Origin: Sphingomonas sp. So64.6b
GTDB taxonomy: Bacteria; Pseudomonadota; Alphaproteobacteria; Sphingomonadales; Sphingomonadaceae
Direction: 5' to 3'
DNA: 64,000 nt
Assembly: GCF_014171475.1 (NCBI RefSeq)
Contig: NZ_CP048817.1
Location: forward strand, 310,001-374,000
Positions 34,735 through 43,275 of the stretch are shown piece by piece (the stretch's first letter is position 1; the number at the start of each line of letters is the position of its first letter). Both the position numbers and the translations under genes were made by a program. Under the pieces are notes generated by a model that ran no database searches, was not told where the DNA came from, and saw nothing but the letters and a program-made list of their open reading frames with translations.

Positions 34735-35853
34735 ATGCGTTCACTGAAGACCATCATGTGGCTGGCAACGTCTGCGCTGCTGATCGGCGCTGCCGCGCCG
34801 TCGCCGGGTTATAGCGAGGCGGATTTCGCGCGGGTCGCCAAGTTTGACGCGCACGTCCATGCCAACGTCAACGATCCGCGTTTCCTGGACGTGGCGCGGC
34901 GCGATGGGTTCGAGCTGCTGTCGATCAACGTCGACTATCCCGATTTTCCGTCATTGCCGTTACAGGCGACGGTCGCGCATCAGATGCGGGCGAGCAATGC
35001 CCGGCGCTTCCACTTTGCCACCACACTGTCGATGCAGGGCTTCGGTACGCCAGGCTGGACCGAGCGCACCAACCGCGCGCTGGACGACGCATTTGCGCGC
35101 GGCGCGGTGGCCGTGAAGGTGTGGAAAAATATCGGCATGGTCGCCACCGATGCGCAGGGGAAACGCGTTTTCCTTGACGATCCGCGTTTCGACAGGGTGA
35201 TGGCGCATCTCGAGCAGCGCGGCGTGCCGCTGATCGCGCACCAGGCCGAACCGAAGAATTGCTGGTTGCCGCTCGACCAGATGACGACCGAGAATGACCG
35301 CTCCTATTTCAAGGAGCACCCCGAATATTACATGTACCTCCATCCCGAAGAGCCGAGGTACGAGGCGCTGATGGCGGCGCGCGACCGGTTCGTCGCCCGC
35401 CATCCCAAACTCGCCTTTGACGGTGCACATATGGCAAGCCTTGAATGGAGTGTGGACGAGCTGGCGCGATTCTTCGATCGCTACCCCAATACGGTGGTGG
35501 ATCTCGCGGCACGCATGTCCAACCTGCAGGTTCAGTCCAACGCCGACATCGCCAAGGTACGCACCTTCTTCGTCAAGTATCAGGATCGTATCATGTACGG
35601 CACCGACTTGACGGACAGCCCGCCAGATCCCGCCGCCCGCGCGCAGAACCCGCCCGCCACCGGCAATTTCGCCAAAGAGGCCGACCAGGTATGGCGCGCG
35701 GACTGGCGCTATCTGGCGACTCCGCTCAGCCAGCGGGTCGATGCGATCAATGCCGATGCCAAGGGCCTGAACCTACCCCGTACGGTGATCGACAAGATCT
35801 ATTGGAAGAATGCCCGGCGCTTCTTCAAACTGCCCGGCGCTCCTTCAAGCTGA
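34735..35853 (+). CDS. Exported amidohydrolase-family protein (TIM-barrel metal hydrolase)
   Basis: A 372-residue protein with a signal peptide (MWLATSALLIGAAAPSPG). It resembles amidohydrolase-2 (ACMSD-like) enzymes: the metal motif KFDAHVHANV, a lysine in VAVKVWKNIGM, the histidine of LIAHQAEP, FDGAHMASLEW and the final acid in IMYGTDLTDSPPDP. The insert CWLPLDQMTTENDRSYFKEH is unusual. Its place in the amino-sugar cluster suggests it acts on a periplasmic sugar or acyl amide; it does not look like the cytosolic deacetylase NagA/AgaA. ATG 34735 has GGAGAGG upstream; the longer frame begins inside the operator. Confidence 0.8.
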   Translation: MRSLKTIMWLATSALLIGAAAPSPGYSEADFARVAKFDAHVHANVNDPRFLDVARRDGFELLSINVDYPDFPSLPLQATVAHQMRASNARRFHFATTLSMQGFGTPGWTERTNRALDDAFARGAVAVKVWKNIGMVATDAQGKRVFLDDPRFDRVMAHLEQRGVPLIAHQAEPKNCWLPLDQMTTENDRSYFKEHPEYYMYLHPEEPRYEALMAARDRFVARHPKLAFDGAHMASLEWSVDELARFFDRYPNTVVDLAARMSNLQVQSNADIAKVRTFFVKYQDRIMYGTDLTDSPPDPAARAQNPPATGNFAKEADQVWRADWRYLATPLSQRVDAINADAKGLNLPRTVIDKIYWKNARRFFKLPGAPSS

Positions 35854-35864
35854 AGGCCTGACGC

Positions 35865-36641
35865 TCAGGCGATGTGAAGGCGGAAACCCAGCCGGTCGGC
35901 CGCTGCCTGCATGCCGGCAGCGGCGGCATCGGTGACGAGATCGTCGATCTCGGCCACGTTCATGATGCGGTGCAGGCAGACGCGGCCGAACTTGGACTGG
36001 TCGGTCACTGCGATCACTTGCCCCGCCGCCTTGACCATCTTTCGGTTGAGTACCGCTTCGGGCTCGAAATGAGTGGTGATGCCACGCTCGATATCGAATC
36101 CATCCACGCCCAGGAACAGCTTGTCGACATGCAGATCGTCGAATGCGCTCTCGGTCTGCGCGCCGTAAAAGGCACGATTGCGTCGCCGCAACGCGCCGCC
36201 CAGCATAACGACGTTGATCCGCTCCTTTCCCGCCAGCGCACATAGAATATCCAGGTCGTTGGTCAGCACGGTGACGTCGTCGATATCGCATAGGTGCAAC
36301 GCGATCTGCAGCGCGGTGGTGCCCGAATCGAGCACGATCGAATCGCCCGGCATCACCATCGCGGCTGCCAATGCGCCGATCCGCGCCTTTTCATCGACAT
36401 TGATCGCGCGTTTGGCTTCCACTGGAGGTTCGGCCGCGACGTTGACGGCGTCGGTCGCAATCGCCCCGCCATAGGATCGCTCTGCGATGCCGCGTTTCGC
36501 CAGGTAATGCAGGTCCTTTCGGATCGTTTGCATCGATACGCCGAAGCGCTCTGCGAGTGGCACCACCTGGACGCTGCCGCGCTCACGCACCAATGCAGTG
36601 ATCTGCTGTCTTCGGCCGCTGGTGTCGCGAGTAACGGACAT
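35865..36641 (-). CDS. DeoR-family transcriptional repressor (AgaR-like)
   Basis: A 258-residue regulator. The N-terminal winged helix is complete (RRQQITALVRERGSVQV, VSMQTIRKDLHYLAKRGIAE, RSYGGAIA). The C-terminal sensor domain has the sugar-phosphate motif VLDSGTTALQIALHL, VTVLTNDLDIL, KLFLGVDGFDIERGITTHFE and VIAVTDQSKFGR. The family senses phosphorylated sugars, and AgaR of enteric bacteria is the closest in role. The strong ribosome site AGGAGGAG fixes ATG 36641. It is divergent from the large TonB receptor and probably represses it and the catabolic operons through the TTTCGTTT sites. Confidence 0.9.
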   Translation of the reverse strand: MSVTRDTSGRRQQITALVRERGSVQVVPLAERFGVSMQTIRKDLHYLAKRGIAERSYGGAIATDAVNVAAEPPVEAKRAINVDEKARIGALAAAMVMPGDSIVLDSGTTALQIALHLCDIDDVTVLTNDLDILCALAGKERINVVMLGGALRRRNRAFYGAQTESAFDDLHVDKLFLGVDGFDIERGITTHFEPEAVLNRKMVKAAGQVIAVTDQSKFGRVCLHRIMNVAEIDDLVTDAAAAGMQAAADRLGFRLHIA

Positions 36642-36705
36642 ATAGGCTCCTCCTGTTGCGCATTTGCATATCAGCCTAAAATCGCTCGCACAACAAACCG
36701 ACAAG

Positions 36706-36734
36706 TTTCGTTTCTTTTCTGTTTGACAGTTTCG
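36706..36734. promoter_or_regulatory. Putative DeoR-family operator upstream of TonB receptor and deoR
   Basis: TTTCGTTTCTTTTC (36706-36719) is followed by GTTTGACAGTTTCG, giving three or four TTTC-type half-sites in tandem. The sites cover the likely -35 of the receptor promoter, as expected for a repressor. Confidence 0.5.
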
Positions 36735-36750
36735 CTACGATCGCGATACC
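36723..36750 (+). promoter_or_regulatory. Likely promoter of the large TonB receptor gene
   Basis: A perfect -35 TTGACA (36723-36728) is followed after 16 bases by GATACC (36745-36750) as a modest -10. The start codon lies about 65 bases downstream. The -35 is embedded in the TTTCGTTT-type repeats. Confidence 0.5.
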
Positions 36751-36814
36751 AAACCGCAATAAATCGCACGAACTCCTTTGAAATGGAGATCGTGCAGCGG
36801 CTAGGGGATTAAAA

Positions 36815-39709
36815 ATGACGCAGCGACGCATTTTGCGGGATTTGGTGCTCACCGGAGTCAGCGTTGCGGCGTTGCTGACCTCATCCACCGCGGTAGCGCA
36901 AACCGACGCCGCCAAGCCCCCGACCGCCGAAACCGATACCGCGGCGGCGTCGGCCGACTCGGCGCAACAGCCCGGCGATACCAATGCTTCGGACAATAGC
37001 GTCGGTCCCGACATAATCGTGCGCGGCGTGCGCGGCAGCTTGTTGCGGTCGATCCAGGCGAAGCGCAACGCCGACACGATCGTCGATGCCATTTCAGCCG
37101 AGGAACTCGGCAAGTTTCCCAACCGCAACGTCGCCGAAGCGCTGGCCAACATTCCTGGCGTGACCGTCGGCCGCGACGGCCGCGGCGAAGGCCGTTCGAT
37201 CACGGTGCGCGGGCTCGGCGAAAATTTCGCGATCACCACGCTCAACGGGCGCATCCTGCCGACCGACGGCACCGATCGGTCGTTCGCATTCGACGTGCTG
37301 CCGTCGGAAATCATTTCCGGCGCGGAAGTACAGAAGGCCGTGCGTTCGTCGGAACTGGAGGGCAGCATCGGCGGCAACATCAATTTGCGCACCGCGCGCC
37401 CGCTCGACCATCCGGGGCTACATGCCTCCGCCTCGATGGAAGGCCAGTATAACGATTTCGTCGACAAGGGCGGCTACAAGATCACCGGCGTGGTCAGTAC
37501 GACCTTTGCCCAGGACACGATGGGCGTGATGGTGGGTGCGAGCTACAACAAGTATAAGTTCCGCACCGACAATCTCGGCGAATATTCGATCACTGACGGC
37601 ACGGAAGCCGCTTACGGCGTCGATTTCAACCGGGACGGTCAGGTCAATCCCGACGCCAATGGGCCGGCCTATATCTGGCCGGATTATTACAGCGTCGGCA
37701 CCGTGCAGGGCGAGCGCGAACGGATCGGCGCGGCGGGCGCGTTCCAGTGGAAACCGTCCAGCAATTTCGAGCTGACGATCGACGGCATCTACAGCCAGTA
37801 TAAGGTCACGCAGCACAATTACCGCTCGTCCAACTATCTCAACCCGCTGGGCGATGACGGTTCGCTGCGCTGGGATCCAGCATCGATCACGGTGGATTCC
37901 AACAATGTCGTGACCGGTTTCAAGATCAACGACCTGGTCAGCGAAGTGCTGACCACCGACGAGCCGCGCAACAGCGAGACCTATCAGTTCGGCGGTCATA
38001 TCGACTGGCAGCCGACCGACCGGCTGAAGGTCGCGCTCGACGGTTATTACGGCAAGGCGCGTGACGATACGGGCGGGCAGAACCGTTTCGTCGTGGCCGG
38101 CATTCCCGGCGCATCCGCGACCTTCGCCACACGCGACGGCAGCATCCCCGATCTCGACATCACGATTCCCGGCGGACGCACGCTCGACCAAGCGACCAAT
38201 GACGATTTCCGCGCACATTATATCGGCATCCAGGGCCAGAATATCGAGGATCGCACGCAAGGCGCGAAGCTCGACCTGACCTATGACGTCGATAACGACA
38301 CCTTCAAGTCCATCACCTTCGGCGGCGCCTGGACCGATCGCCGCAAGAGCGTGGAGACGATCGACAACCAATACACCACGTCGTGCAATTATTGCGGCTA
38401 TCCCTTCACCTTCGGTCAGTTGGGCGCGTCAGTGGTGCAGCCGGGCACCGGCAATATCCTGTCCACCCTGCCAGGCAATTTTCCGCGCAACTTCCCCTAT
38501 TTCGACATCGATACCTATCTGGCGGCGCTGCCCCGTGCGGACAACAACCCGGCGATCCTCGATCCCAACTCCTGTCTCGATGCGACCGGTACGCCGATCC
38601 CGGGCTGCGCATTGTCGCCTTATCCCGCGGGCTTCTCGACTCAGGTCATCCAGCCAGACCTTCCCGCCTCCTATCTGATCAAGGAACGGACCTGGGCGGG
38701 TTATGTGCAGTTCAACCTGGCCGGCAAACGCTGGCGTGGTGATATCGGCTTGCGTCTGGTGTCGACCAAAGTGACATCGACAGGCTATGGTGCCAGCATC
38801 GCCAGCATCATCCCGCGCGTCGGCACGCAGGACAATGACGTGAACTTCAACCCGGTCGATGCGATCAATGGCGGCGGCGACTATCTGCGCCTGCTCCCGT
38901 CGGTCAATTTCGCCTATGACATTACGGATGGTTTCCGCGTCCGGCTTGCCGCATCGCGGGCGATCTCGCGACCGAGCTTTGGTGAATTGTCGCCGGCCAA
39001 GGATGCGACCTCGGCGCAGTCCGGCACCTTCATCATCTACGATGCCGGCAATCCGAATTTGAAGCCGACCAGCGCGGACCAGTTCGACGTGTCGTTCGAA
39101 TATTATCCTTCGAACCGCCTCGCGCTGACGGCGGCGGCATTCTATAAACACATCACCAATTTCGTCTCGACCGTGCCGGTCGATGTCGTGATCACGCCCA
39201 CGGCGCAACCCGCCAACCAGCAACAGGCTTTCGACTTCGTCGAATATCAGGTGATCAATGGCGACAGCGCCAAAGTGTATGGCCTGGAGGTCGGCGGCCA
39301 GTATTTCCTCGACAATGGCTTCGGCGTGCAGGCGAACCTGACCTACAATCATTCGCGCGCGACCTCTGGCGCGGTGACGACCGGCCTGCCCGGCGCGATC
39401 CCGTTCTCGGCCAATGCCAAGCTATTCTACGAAAAGCACGGCATCGGCGCGCAGGTCTCGTACAGCTATCAGTCGCGCTACACCTATGCGCAGTCGGGCA
39501 ATCTGGGGTATTTGCCGGTCAAGGAAGACGGCTATCACGAAATGTCGGCCAGCCTGTCCTACGACCTGAACGACCATCTGTCGGTCTACGCGCAGGGCTC
39601 CAACCTGCTCGGCTCGGCGATCAAGCGCTACAACACCTATAGCAACGTGCCGAACTTCTACGAATATTCGGGCCGCTCCTTCTTCTTCGGAATCCGTACC
39701 CGCTTGTGA
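36815..39709 (+). CDS. TonB-dependent receptor, Caulobacter/Xanthomonas carbohydrate type
   Basis: A 964-residue outer-membrane receptor with signal peptide (VSVAALLTSSTAVAQ). There is no STN domain. The TonB box region and plug contain IIVRGVRGSLLRSIQAKRNA, FPNRNVAEALANIPGVTV, GRSITVRGLGENFAITTLNG and SEIISGAEVQKAVRSSELEG, the signature of the large TIGR01782-type receptors used for oligosaccharide uptake. The barrel ends SFFFGIRTRL. It should import the substrate of the GH36-like enzyme. The ribosome site is weak (GGGGATTAAAA). The next gene starts 11 bases after its stop. Confidence 0.94.
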   Translation: MTQRRILRDLVLTGVSVAALLTSSTAVAQTDAAKPPTAETDTAAASADSAQQPGDTNASDNSVGPDIIVRGVRGSLLRSIQAKRNADTIVDAISAEELGKFPNRNVAEALANIPGVTVGRDGRGEGRSITVRGLGENFAITTLNGRILPTDGTDRSFAFDVLPSEIISGAEVQKAVRSSELEGSIGGNINLRTARPLDHPGLHASASMEGQYNDFVDKGGYKITGVVSTTFAQDTMGVMVGASYNKYKFRTDNLGEYSITDGTEAAYGVDFNRDGQVNPDANGPAYIWPDYYSVGTVQGERERIGAAGAFQWKPSSNFELTIDGIYSQYKVTQHNYRSSNYLNPLGDDGSLRWDPASITVDSNNVVTGFKINDLVSEVLTTDEPRNSETYQFGGHIDWQPTDRLKVALDGYYGKARDDTGGQNRFVVAGIPGASATFATRDGSIPDLDITIPGGRTLDQATNDDFRAHYIGIQGQNIEDRTQGAKLDLTYDVDNDTFKSITFGGAWTDRRKSVETIDNQYTTSCNYCGYPFTFGQLGASVVQPGTGNILSTLPGNFPRNFPYFDIDTYLAALPRADNNPAILDPNSCLDATGTPIPGCALSPYPAGFSTQVIQPDLPASYLIKERTWAGYVQFNLAGKRWRGDIGLRLVSTKVTSTGYGASIASIIPRVGTQDNDVNFNPVDAINGGGDYLRLLPSVNFAYDITDGFRVRLAASRAISRPSFGELSPAKDATSAQSGTFIIYDAGNPNLKPTSADQFDVSFEYYPSNRLALTAAAFYKHITNFVSTVPVDVVITPTAQPANQQQAFDFVEYQVINGDSAKVYGLEVGGQYFLDNGFGVQANLTYNHSRATSGAVTTGLPGAIPFSANAKLFYEKHGIGAQVSYSYQSRYTYAQSGNLGYLPVKEDGYHEMSASLSYDLNDHLSVYAQGSNLLGSAIKRYNTYSNVPNFYEYSGRSFFFGIRTRL

Positions 39710-39719
39710 TGCAAGGTCG

Positions 39720-41285
39720 GTGAGCGGCGTGGACATCGATCGGCGAACCTTCCTGACGGCAAGCGCAGCCGCCGGGGCCGGCCTTGCCGCCGCGCCCGCC
39801 GCCGCCCGTATGCCGGAACATGTCTGGGGCGGGTTCGATTGGGGCAATGGTCCGCCGGTGCCCGACCGGCTCTATCAGGGTCCGTTTCCACAATATGGCG
39901 CGGGCGCCGTCGTGCCGGGCAGCGAAGTCGTGATGGTCACCAGCCCGTCGCGTGACATCGTGCCCAATCGCGGCATGGGCCTTACCGTCTATATTTCCGG
40001 CGACACCGGCCCGCCGCGCATTCCCGGCGAGACGCTGGAAAAGTCGATCGAGGATCTGATCCGGCTGCCCTTCGTGCAGAAAGTCTATCTTCGCCCCAAT
40101 TGGCGCGAGGTGCAGCAGCGCCCGGGTCGGCTCGATCTGCCGGGCTGGTGGCAGGTCACTTTCGATCTCGCCCGGCGCTATGGCAAGCAGGTCGGTTTCC
40201 GCATCATGCTGGAAAACCCGGATTTCGCCGAGCCGGGGATGCCGGCATTCCTGATGGACAAAGTGCCGTCGATTCGCCTGAAAGGCAGCTGGAAGGGCGA
40301 CCGGACACAGACGCGCTACAACAAGCACCACGCACTGCCGCGCTACGATCATCCGGCCTATCTCGCCGCGTTCGAGGAACTGAACGGGTTGCTGGCGGCC
40401 GAGCTGAACGGCAGCCCCGATGTCGAATATATGGACACGATGATGTACGGCTTCTGGGGCGAGGGCCATAGCTGGCCGTTCGAGGGGCATGTGTTTCAAA
40501 GCGATCTCGTCGCCGAGCAGACCTGGCGGCGGATGCTCGATATCCAACTCGCCGCGTGGAGCAGGACGCCGCTGGTCACCAACACCCAGCCCGATTTCAA
40601 CAATGTCGGCAACGCCGACATGCTCGATCGCACGGTGCGCAGCGGCAACTGGATCCGCAGCGACACGATCTTCATCGAGAACACGCAGATCGAGGCGCTG
40701 AGCAACCGCCCGTCCTGGACCGCGGCGATCAGCGAAGTCGGCATGACCTCCGGTGCGCCCGCCGAGCTCGGGCTGGACGACGGCATCACACAAAACGAGC
40801 GGATCATCGATCATGTGCTGGCGGTCGGCGCCAATTACTGGTCGGTGTGGAATTGGCACAACGAAGCGGCAGCGAACGTGCTGAGCTATTACGATCGTTT
40901 TCCCGCACCGATCGATGAAGCGGCACGGCGCATCGGCTATCGCGTCTATCCCTCCTTCATCTGGGCGTTCGAGCGGGACGGTCAGGCCGGGCTGGTGATC
41001 GGGCTCGCCAATGCCGGCGTGGCCGCGCCACCCGGCGTGGTGCGCTTGACCGTGCAGGATGCGCGAGGTCGCGATTTGACGAGCGGATGTGTGGATGCCG
41101 GCTTTCCGCGTCCGACCGGTATTCATCAGGCGATGTTGATGCTGCCGCGCGGCTATGGCTGGGAGGGCCTTCGGCTCAAGGCCGAGTTGGAGATCAAGGG
41201 CATCCGCCATGCGTTACGATGGGCGTGTCGTCAGCAACTCAACGCGGATTCTTCGCTCTCGCTGAAGCGGAATGTCAGGCAATGA
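39720..41285 (+). CDS. Tat-exported protein of unknown function, TIM-barrel glycosidase-like
   Basis: A 521-residue protein. The N-terminus DRRTFLTASAAAGAGLAAAP is a textbook twin-arginine signal. The body has features of a TIM-barrel glycosidase: VYLRPNWREVQQRPGRLDLP, FRIMLENPDF, DVEYMDTMMYGFWGEGHSWP with acidic residues near strand ends, IFIENTQIEAL and NYWSVWNWHNE; a beta domain follows (about 430-500). I cannot name the family; DUF4832-like beta-galactosidase relatives are one option. GTG 39720 is used (AAGG three bases upstream); GTG 39729 is also possible. It is co-transcribed with the TonB receptor, so it probably acts on the same glycan. Confidence 0.75.
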   Translation: MSGVDIDRRTFLTASAAAGAGLAAAPAAARMPEHVWGGFDWGNGPPVPDRLYQGPFPQYGAGAVVPGSEVVMVTSPSRDIVPNRGMGLTVYISGDTGPPRIPGETLEKSIEDLIRLPFVQKVYLRPNWREVQQRPGRLDLPGWWQVTFDLARRYGKQVGFRIMLENPDFAEPGMPAFLMDKVPSIRLKGSWKGDRTQTRYNKHHALPRYDHPAYLAAFEELNGLLAAELNGSPDVEYMDTMMYGFWGEGHSWPFEGHVFQSDLVAEQTWRRMLDIQLAAWSRTPLVTNTQPDFNNVGNADMLDRTVRSGNWIRSDTIFIENTQIEALSNRPSWTAAISEVGMTSGAPAELGLDDGITQNERIIDHVLAVGANYWSVWNWHNEAAANVLSYYDRFPAPIDEAARRIGYRVYPSFIWAFERDGQAGLVIGLANAGVAAPPGVVRLTVQDARGRDLTSGCVDAGFPRPTGIHQAMLMLPRGYGWEGLRLKAELEIKGIRHALRWACRQQLNADSSLSLKRNVRQ

Positions 41286-41353
41286 TGCTGCTGGACGGGC
41301 CGCCGAAGCGCAGACATTGGGCGCATTCGGCGGTGCGCCACGATCCGGGACAA

Positions 41354-42838
41354 TTATCGCGTGGCTATCGTGCCGGCTGCCGGCCAGTCGATGTTCGGCG
41401 TACCGCCTAGCGCCTTGTAGAGATCGATCGCCGCGATCAGGCGTTCCTCGCGCGCCAGGACATAACTGTCCTCGACCGCGATCTGGCTGCGCTGCGCGTC
41501 GAGCACGGTGCCGAGATCCGCTTCGCCTTCGATATATTGCCGCCGGGCGAGAACGGTCGTGCTGCGGGCATCGTCGATCGCACCCGCCAGGATCGTTACC
41601 CGGCGTTCGGTCCCGTCGATCGCGGCGAGCGCGTTATTGCCTTCGGCGAGCGAGGTCAGCAGTGCCTGGCGATACAAAGCGACACTTTCCCTTTGGCTGG
41701 CCGATGCGCCTTCGAGCTGACTGCGCAGCCGACCGCCCTGAAAGATCGGCGCGACCAGGCCGCCGGTCAGCGACAATGTGGCGCCGAACGGACCCGCTAG
41801 TGTCGCGGCTTGGCCGAGCGCGCTCGCGGAGAGTTTTAACGATGGCTTGAACGCTGCACGCGCTTGGTCGACATCGCCGCGTGCGGCCGCGATCCGAGCC
41901 TCCGCCGCCAGAATGTCAGGCCGGCGGAACAACAGTTCGCCGGGTTGTCCCGGATCCAGCCCGGGCAGCGAAAAGGTCGCGAGCGAGGCCGGATCCAGCG
42001 TGAAGCCGGGCGCTTCCCGACCGAGCAGCACCGCCAGCGCGGCGAGGATCCGGCGCCGCGACTGGTCGAGCGTGGTGCGGGTTGCGGCGAATTTGCTCAC
42101 CTCGACCGATTGCGCGCGATAGTCCAGCATGGTTGCGACGCCTTCGCGCCGCCGGACGTCGATGATCCGTAGCAGGTCGCGGGCATTGGTCAGATTGCGA
42201 TCGACCAATGCGATCCGATCGCAGAGTGCCGCATATTGGACGAAGCTACGGGCGACGTCGGTTTCAATCACCAGCGCCGCGGCCGCCGTATCGAACCGGG
42301 TCGCGGCATAGCGGCCGACCGCAGCCCGCTTTCCCGCGCGGGCGCCGCCGAACAAGTCCAGGTCATAAGCGATGTCGAGCCCGGCCGAGCCAGCGCTATA
42401 AGCGAAGATCGGCGCACCGGTATTGTCGGTCCGGGTGGCGGCGAAGCCGGTATTGGCGCTGACCGTCGGCAACAGCGCGGCCCGTGCGATGCCGATATCG
42501 GCCCGCGCCTTGACGACACGCTCACGCGCGGCATCCAGCGATGCGTTTGCCGCTCGCGCTTCGGCGATCAGGTCCGTGAGCACTGGTGAACCGAACGCCG
42601 GCCAAAAGTCGGCCGGTTGGACCGTTGGCGATGCAGGCCCCGATCGTGACGTCGTTTCCGTCCAGTCCTGGGAAAGCACGATCGGGGGGAGCGCCAGCCG
42701 CGGCGTCGGGGCGCATCCGGCAAGGCACAGACCAAGGGTCAGCAGCGATTCGGAATTGCCGTGTATTCCAGCGACATAAGCCGTGATTGATGAACGCTCC
42801 GGCTTGTCGCGCATCGGCTTCATCCCAAAATGAAACAT
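41354..42838 (-). CDS. Outer-membrane factor, NodT/OprM family lipoprotein, linked to peptide export
   Basis: A TolC-like channel of about 494 residues. The lipobox is LCLAGC followed by APTPRLALPP. Two OEP repeats are visible (DFWPAFGSPVLTDLIAEARA, LRIIDVRRREGVATMLDYRA, LLFRRPDILAAEARIAAARG). It is divergent from the double-glycine peptide gene and from the HlyD/C39-ABC genes, and no RND pump is nearby, so it is likely the outer channel of that exporter. The start is uncertain: ATG 42838 has AAGG six bases upstream but gives a long n-region; ATG 42814 is a shorter option. Confidence 0.88.
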   Translation of the reverse strand: MFHFGMKPMRDKPERSSITAYVAGIHGNSESLLTLGLCLAGCAPTPRLALPPIVLSQDWTETTSRSGPASPTVQPADFWPAFGSPVLTDLIAEARAANASLDAARERVVKARADIGIARAALLPTVSANTGFAATRTDNTGAPIFAYSAGSAGLDIAYDLDLFGGARAGKRAAVGRYAATRFDTAAAALVIETDVARSFVQYAALCDRIALVDRNLTNARDLLRIIDVRRREGVATMLDYRAQSVEVSKFAATRTTLDQSRRRILAALAVLLGREAPGFTLDPASLATFSLPGLDPGQPGELLFRRPDILAAEARIAAARGDVDQARAAFKPSLKLSASALGQAATLAGPFGATLSLTGGLVAPIFQGGRLRSQLEGASASQRESVALYRQALLTSLAEGNNALAAIDGTERRVTILAGAIDDARSTTVLARRQYIEGEADLGTVLDAQRSQIAVEDSYVLAREERLIAAIDLYKALGGTPNIDWPAAGTIATR

Positions 42839-43011
42839 TCTTGCCTTAACCACGATCGGTCCCATTCCAGGTCAATGTGCCATCACATTGATTCATTTAT
42901 AAAATTATCATACTTAATATAGGCTATGATATTCAGGTTTATATTGCATTACCGATCAAGCACTCGGATAAATATCAGGCCCAATCCGGGCTAACATTAT
43001 CGGAGATTAAC
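42839..43011. promoter_or_regulatory. AT-rich divergent control region of the peptide-export locus
   Basis: The 173 bases between the outer-membrane factor gene and the peptide gene are strongly AT-rich from about 42885 to 42955 (runs such as TTTATAAAATTATC), unlike the GC-rich surroundings. Several TATAAA/TATGAT-like words could act as -10 boxes in either direction. No gene was found; only 15-22 codon frames occur. Confidence 0.5.
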
Positions 43012-43194
43012 ATGCGTACTCTGAGCACCGAAGAAACCATGGATGTATCGGGCGGCGGATTCTGCTTGCCTGTTCTCGGCCTTGTCGGTGGCCTGCTGCA
43101 CGGCACAGCAAACCTGCTGAATGGTGTTGCTGGGGCACTTCAGCCTTGCGCTCCTGCGCCATCGAATTGCCATCCTCGGCCACGTTGCCGGTAA
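43012..43194 (+). CDS. Double-glycine leader peptide, putative microcin/bacteriocin precursor
   Basis: A 60-residue precursor. Residues 1-15 (MRTLSTEETMDVSGG) form a double-glycine leader: Leu at -12, Glu at -9/-8, Val at -4 and Gly-Gly at -2/-1. Cleavage after Gly15 would leave a 45-residue core. Its first half is glycine-rich and hydrophobic (LPVLGLVGGLLHGTANLLNG); its second half is Pro/Cys-rich and basic (PSNCHPRPRCR). Four cysteines (18, 46, 53, 59) could make two disulfides. GGAG lies seven to eight bases before the ATG. A terminator-like hairpin follows, then the HlyD and C39-ABC genes that would process and export it. No homologue is recognised; the antimicrobial or signalling role is inferred. 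Confidence 0.8.
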   Translation: MRTLSTEETMDVSGGGFCLPVLGLVGGLLHGTANLLNGVAGALQPCAPAPSNCHPRPRCR

Positions 43195-43233
43195 TTATTG
43201 ATACGGAATATTTGAAGTGATGACTGGACCATG

Positions 43234-43263
43234 AAGGGCTGTAGCATCTATGCTGCAGCCCTT
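43234..43263 (+). terminator. Hairpin after the peptide gene
   Basis: AAGGGCTGTAGCA pairs with TGCTGCAGCCCTT (one G-T pair) around a four-base loop, 40 bases after the peptide stop, followed by CTCAATTTCT. It could end or attenuate transcription so that the peptide is made in excess over the exporter. Confidence 0.65.
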
Positions 43264-43275
43264 CTCAATTTCTAA

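Noticed and set aside
39621..41210. 529-codon minus-strand frame
   Set aside because: Antisense to the Tat-exported protein and the receptor end; low-complexity Arg/Ala/His composition and no recognisable family.
42866..43011. Second small peptide gene upstream of the double-glycine peptide
   Set aside because: The only frames are 15 and 22 codons, with no Gly-Gly leader and no ribosome site.
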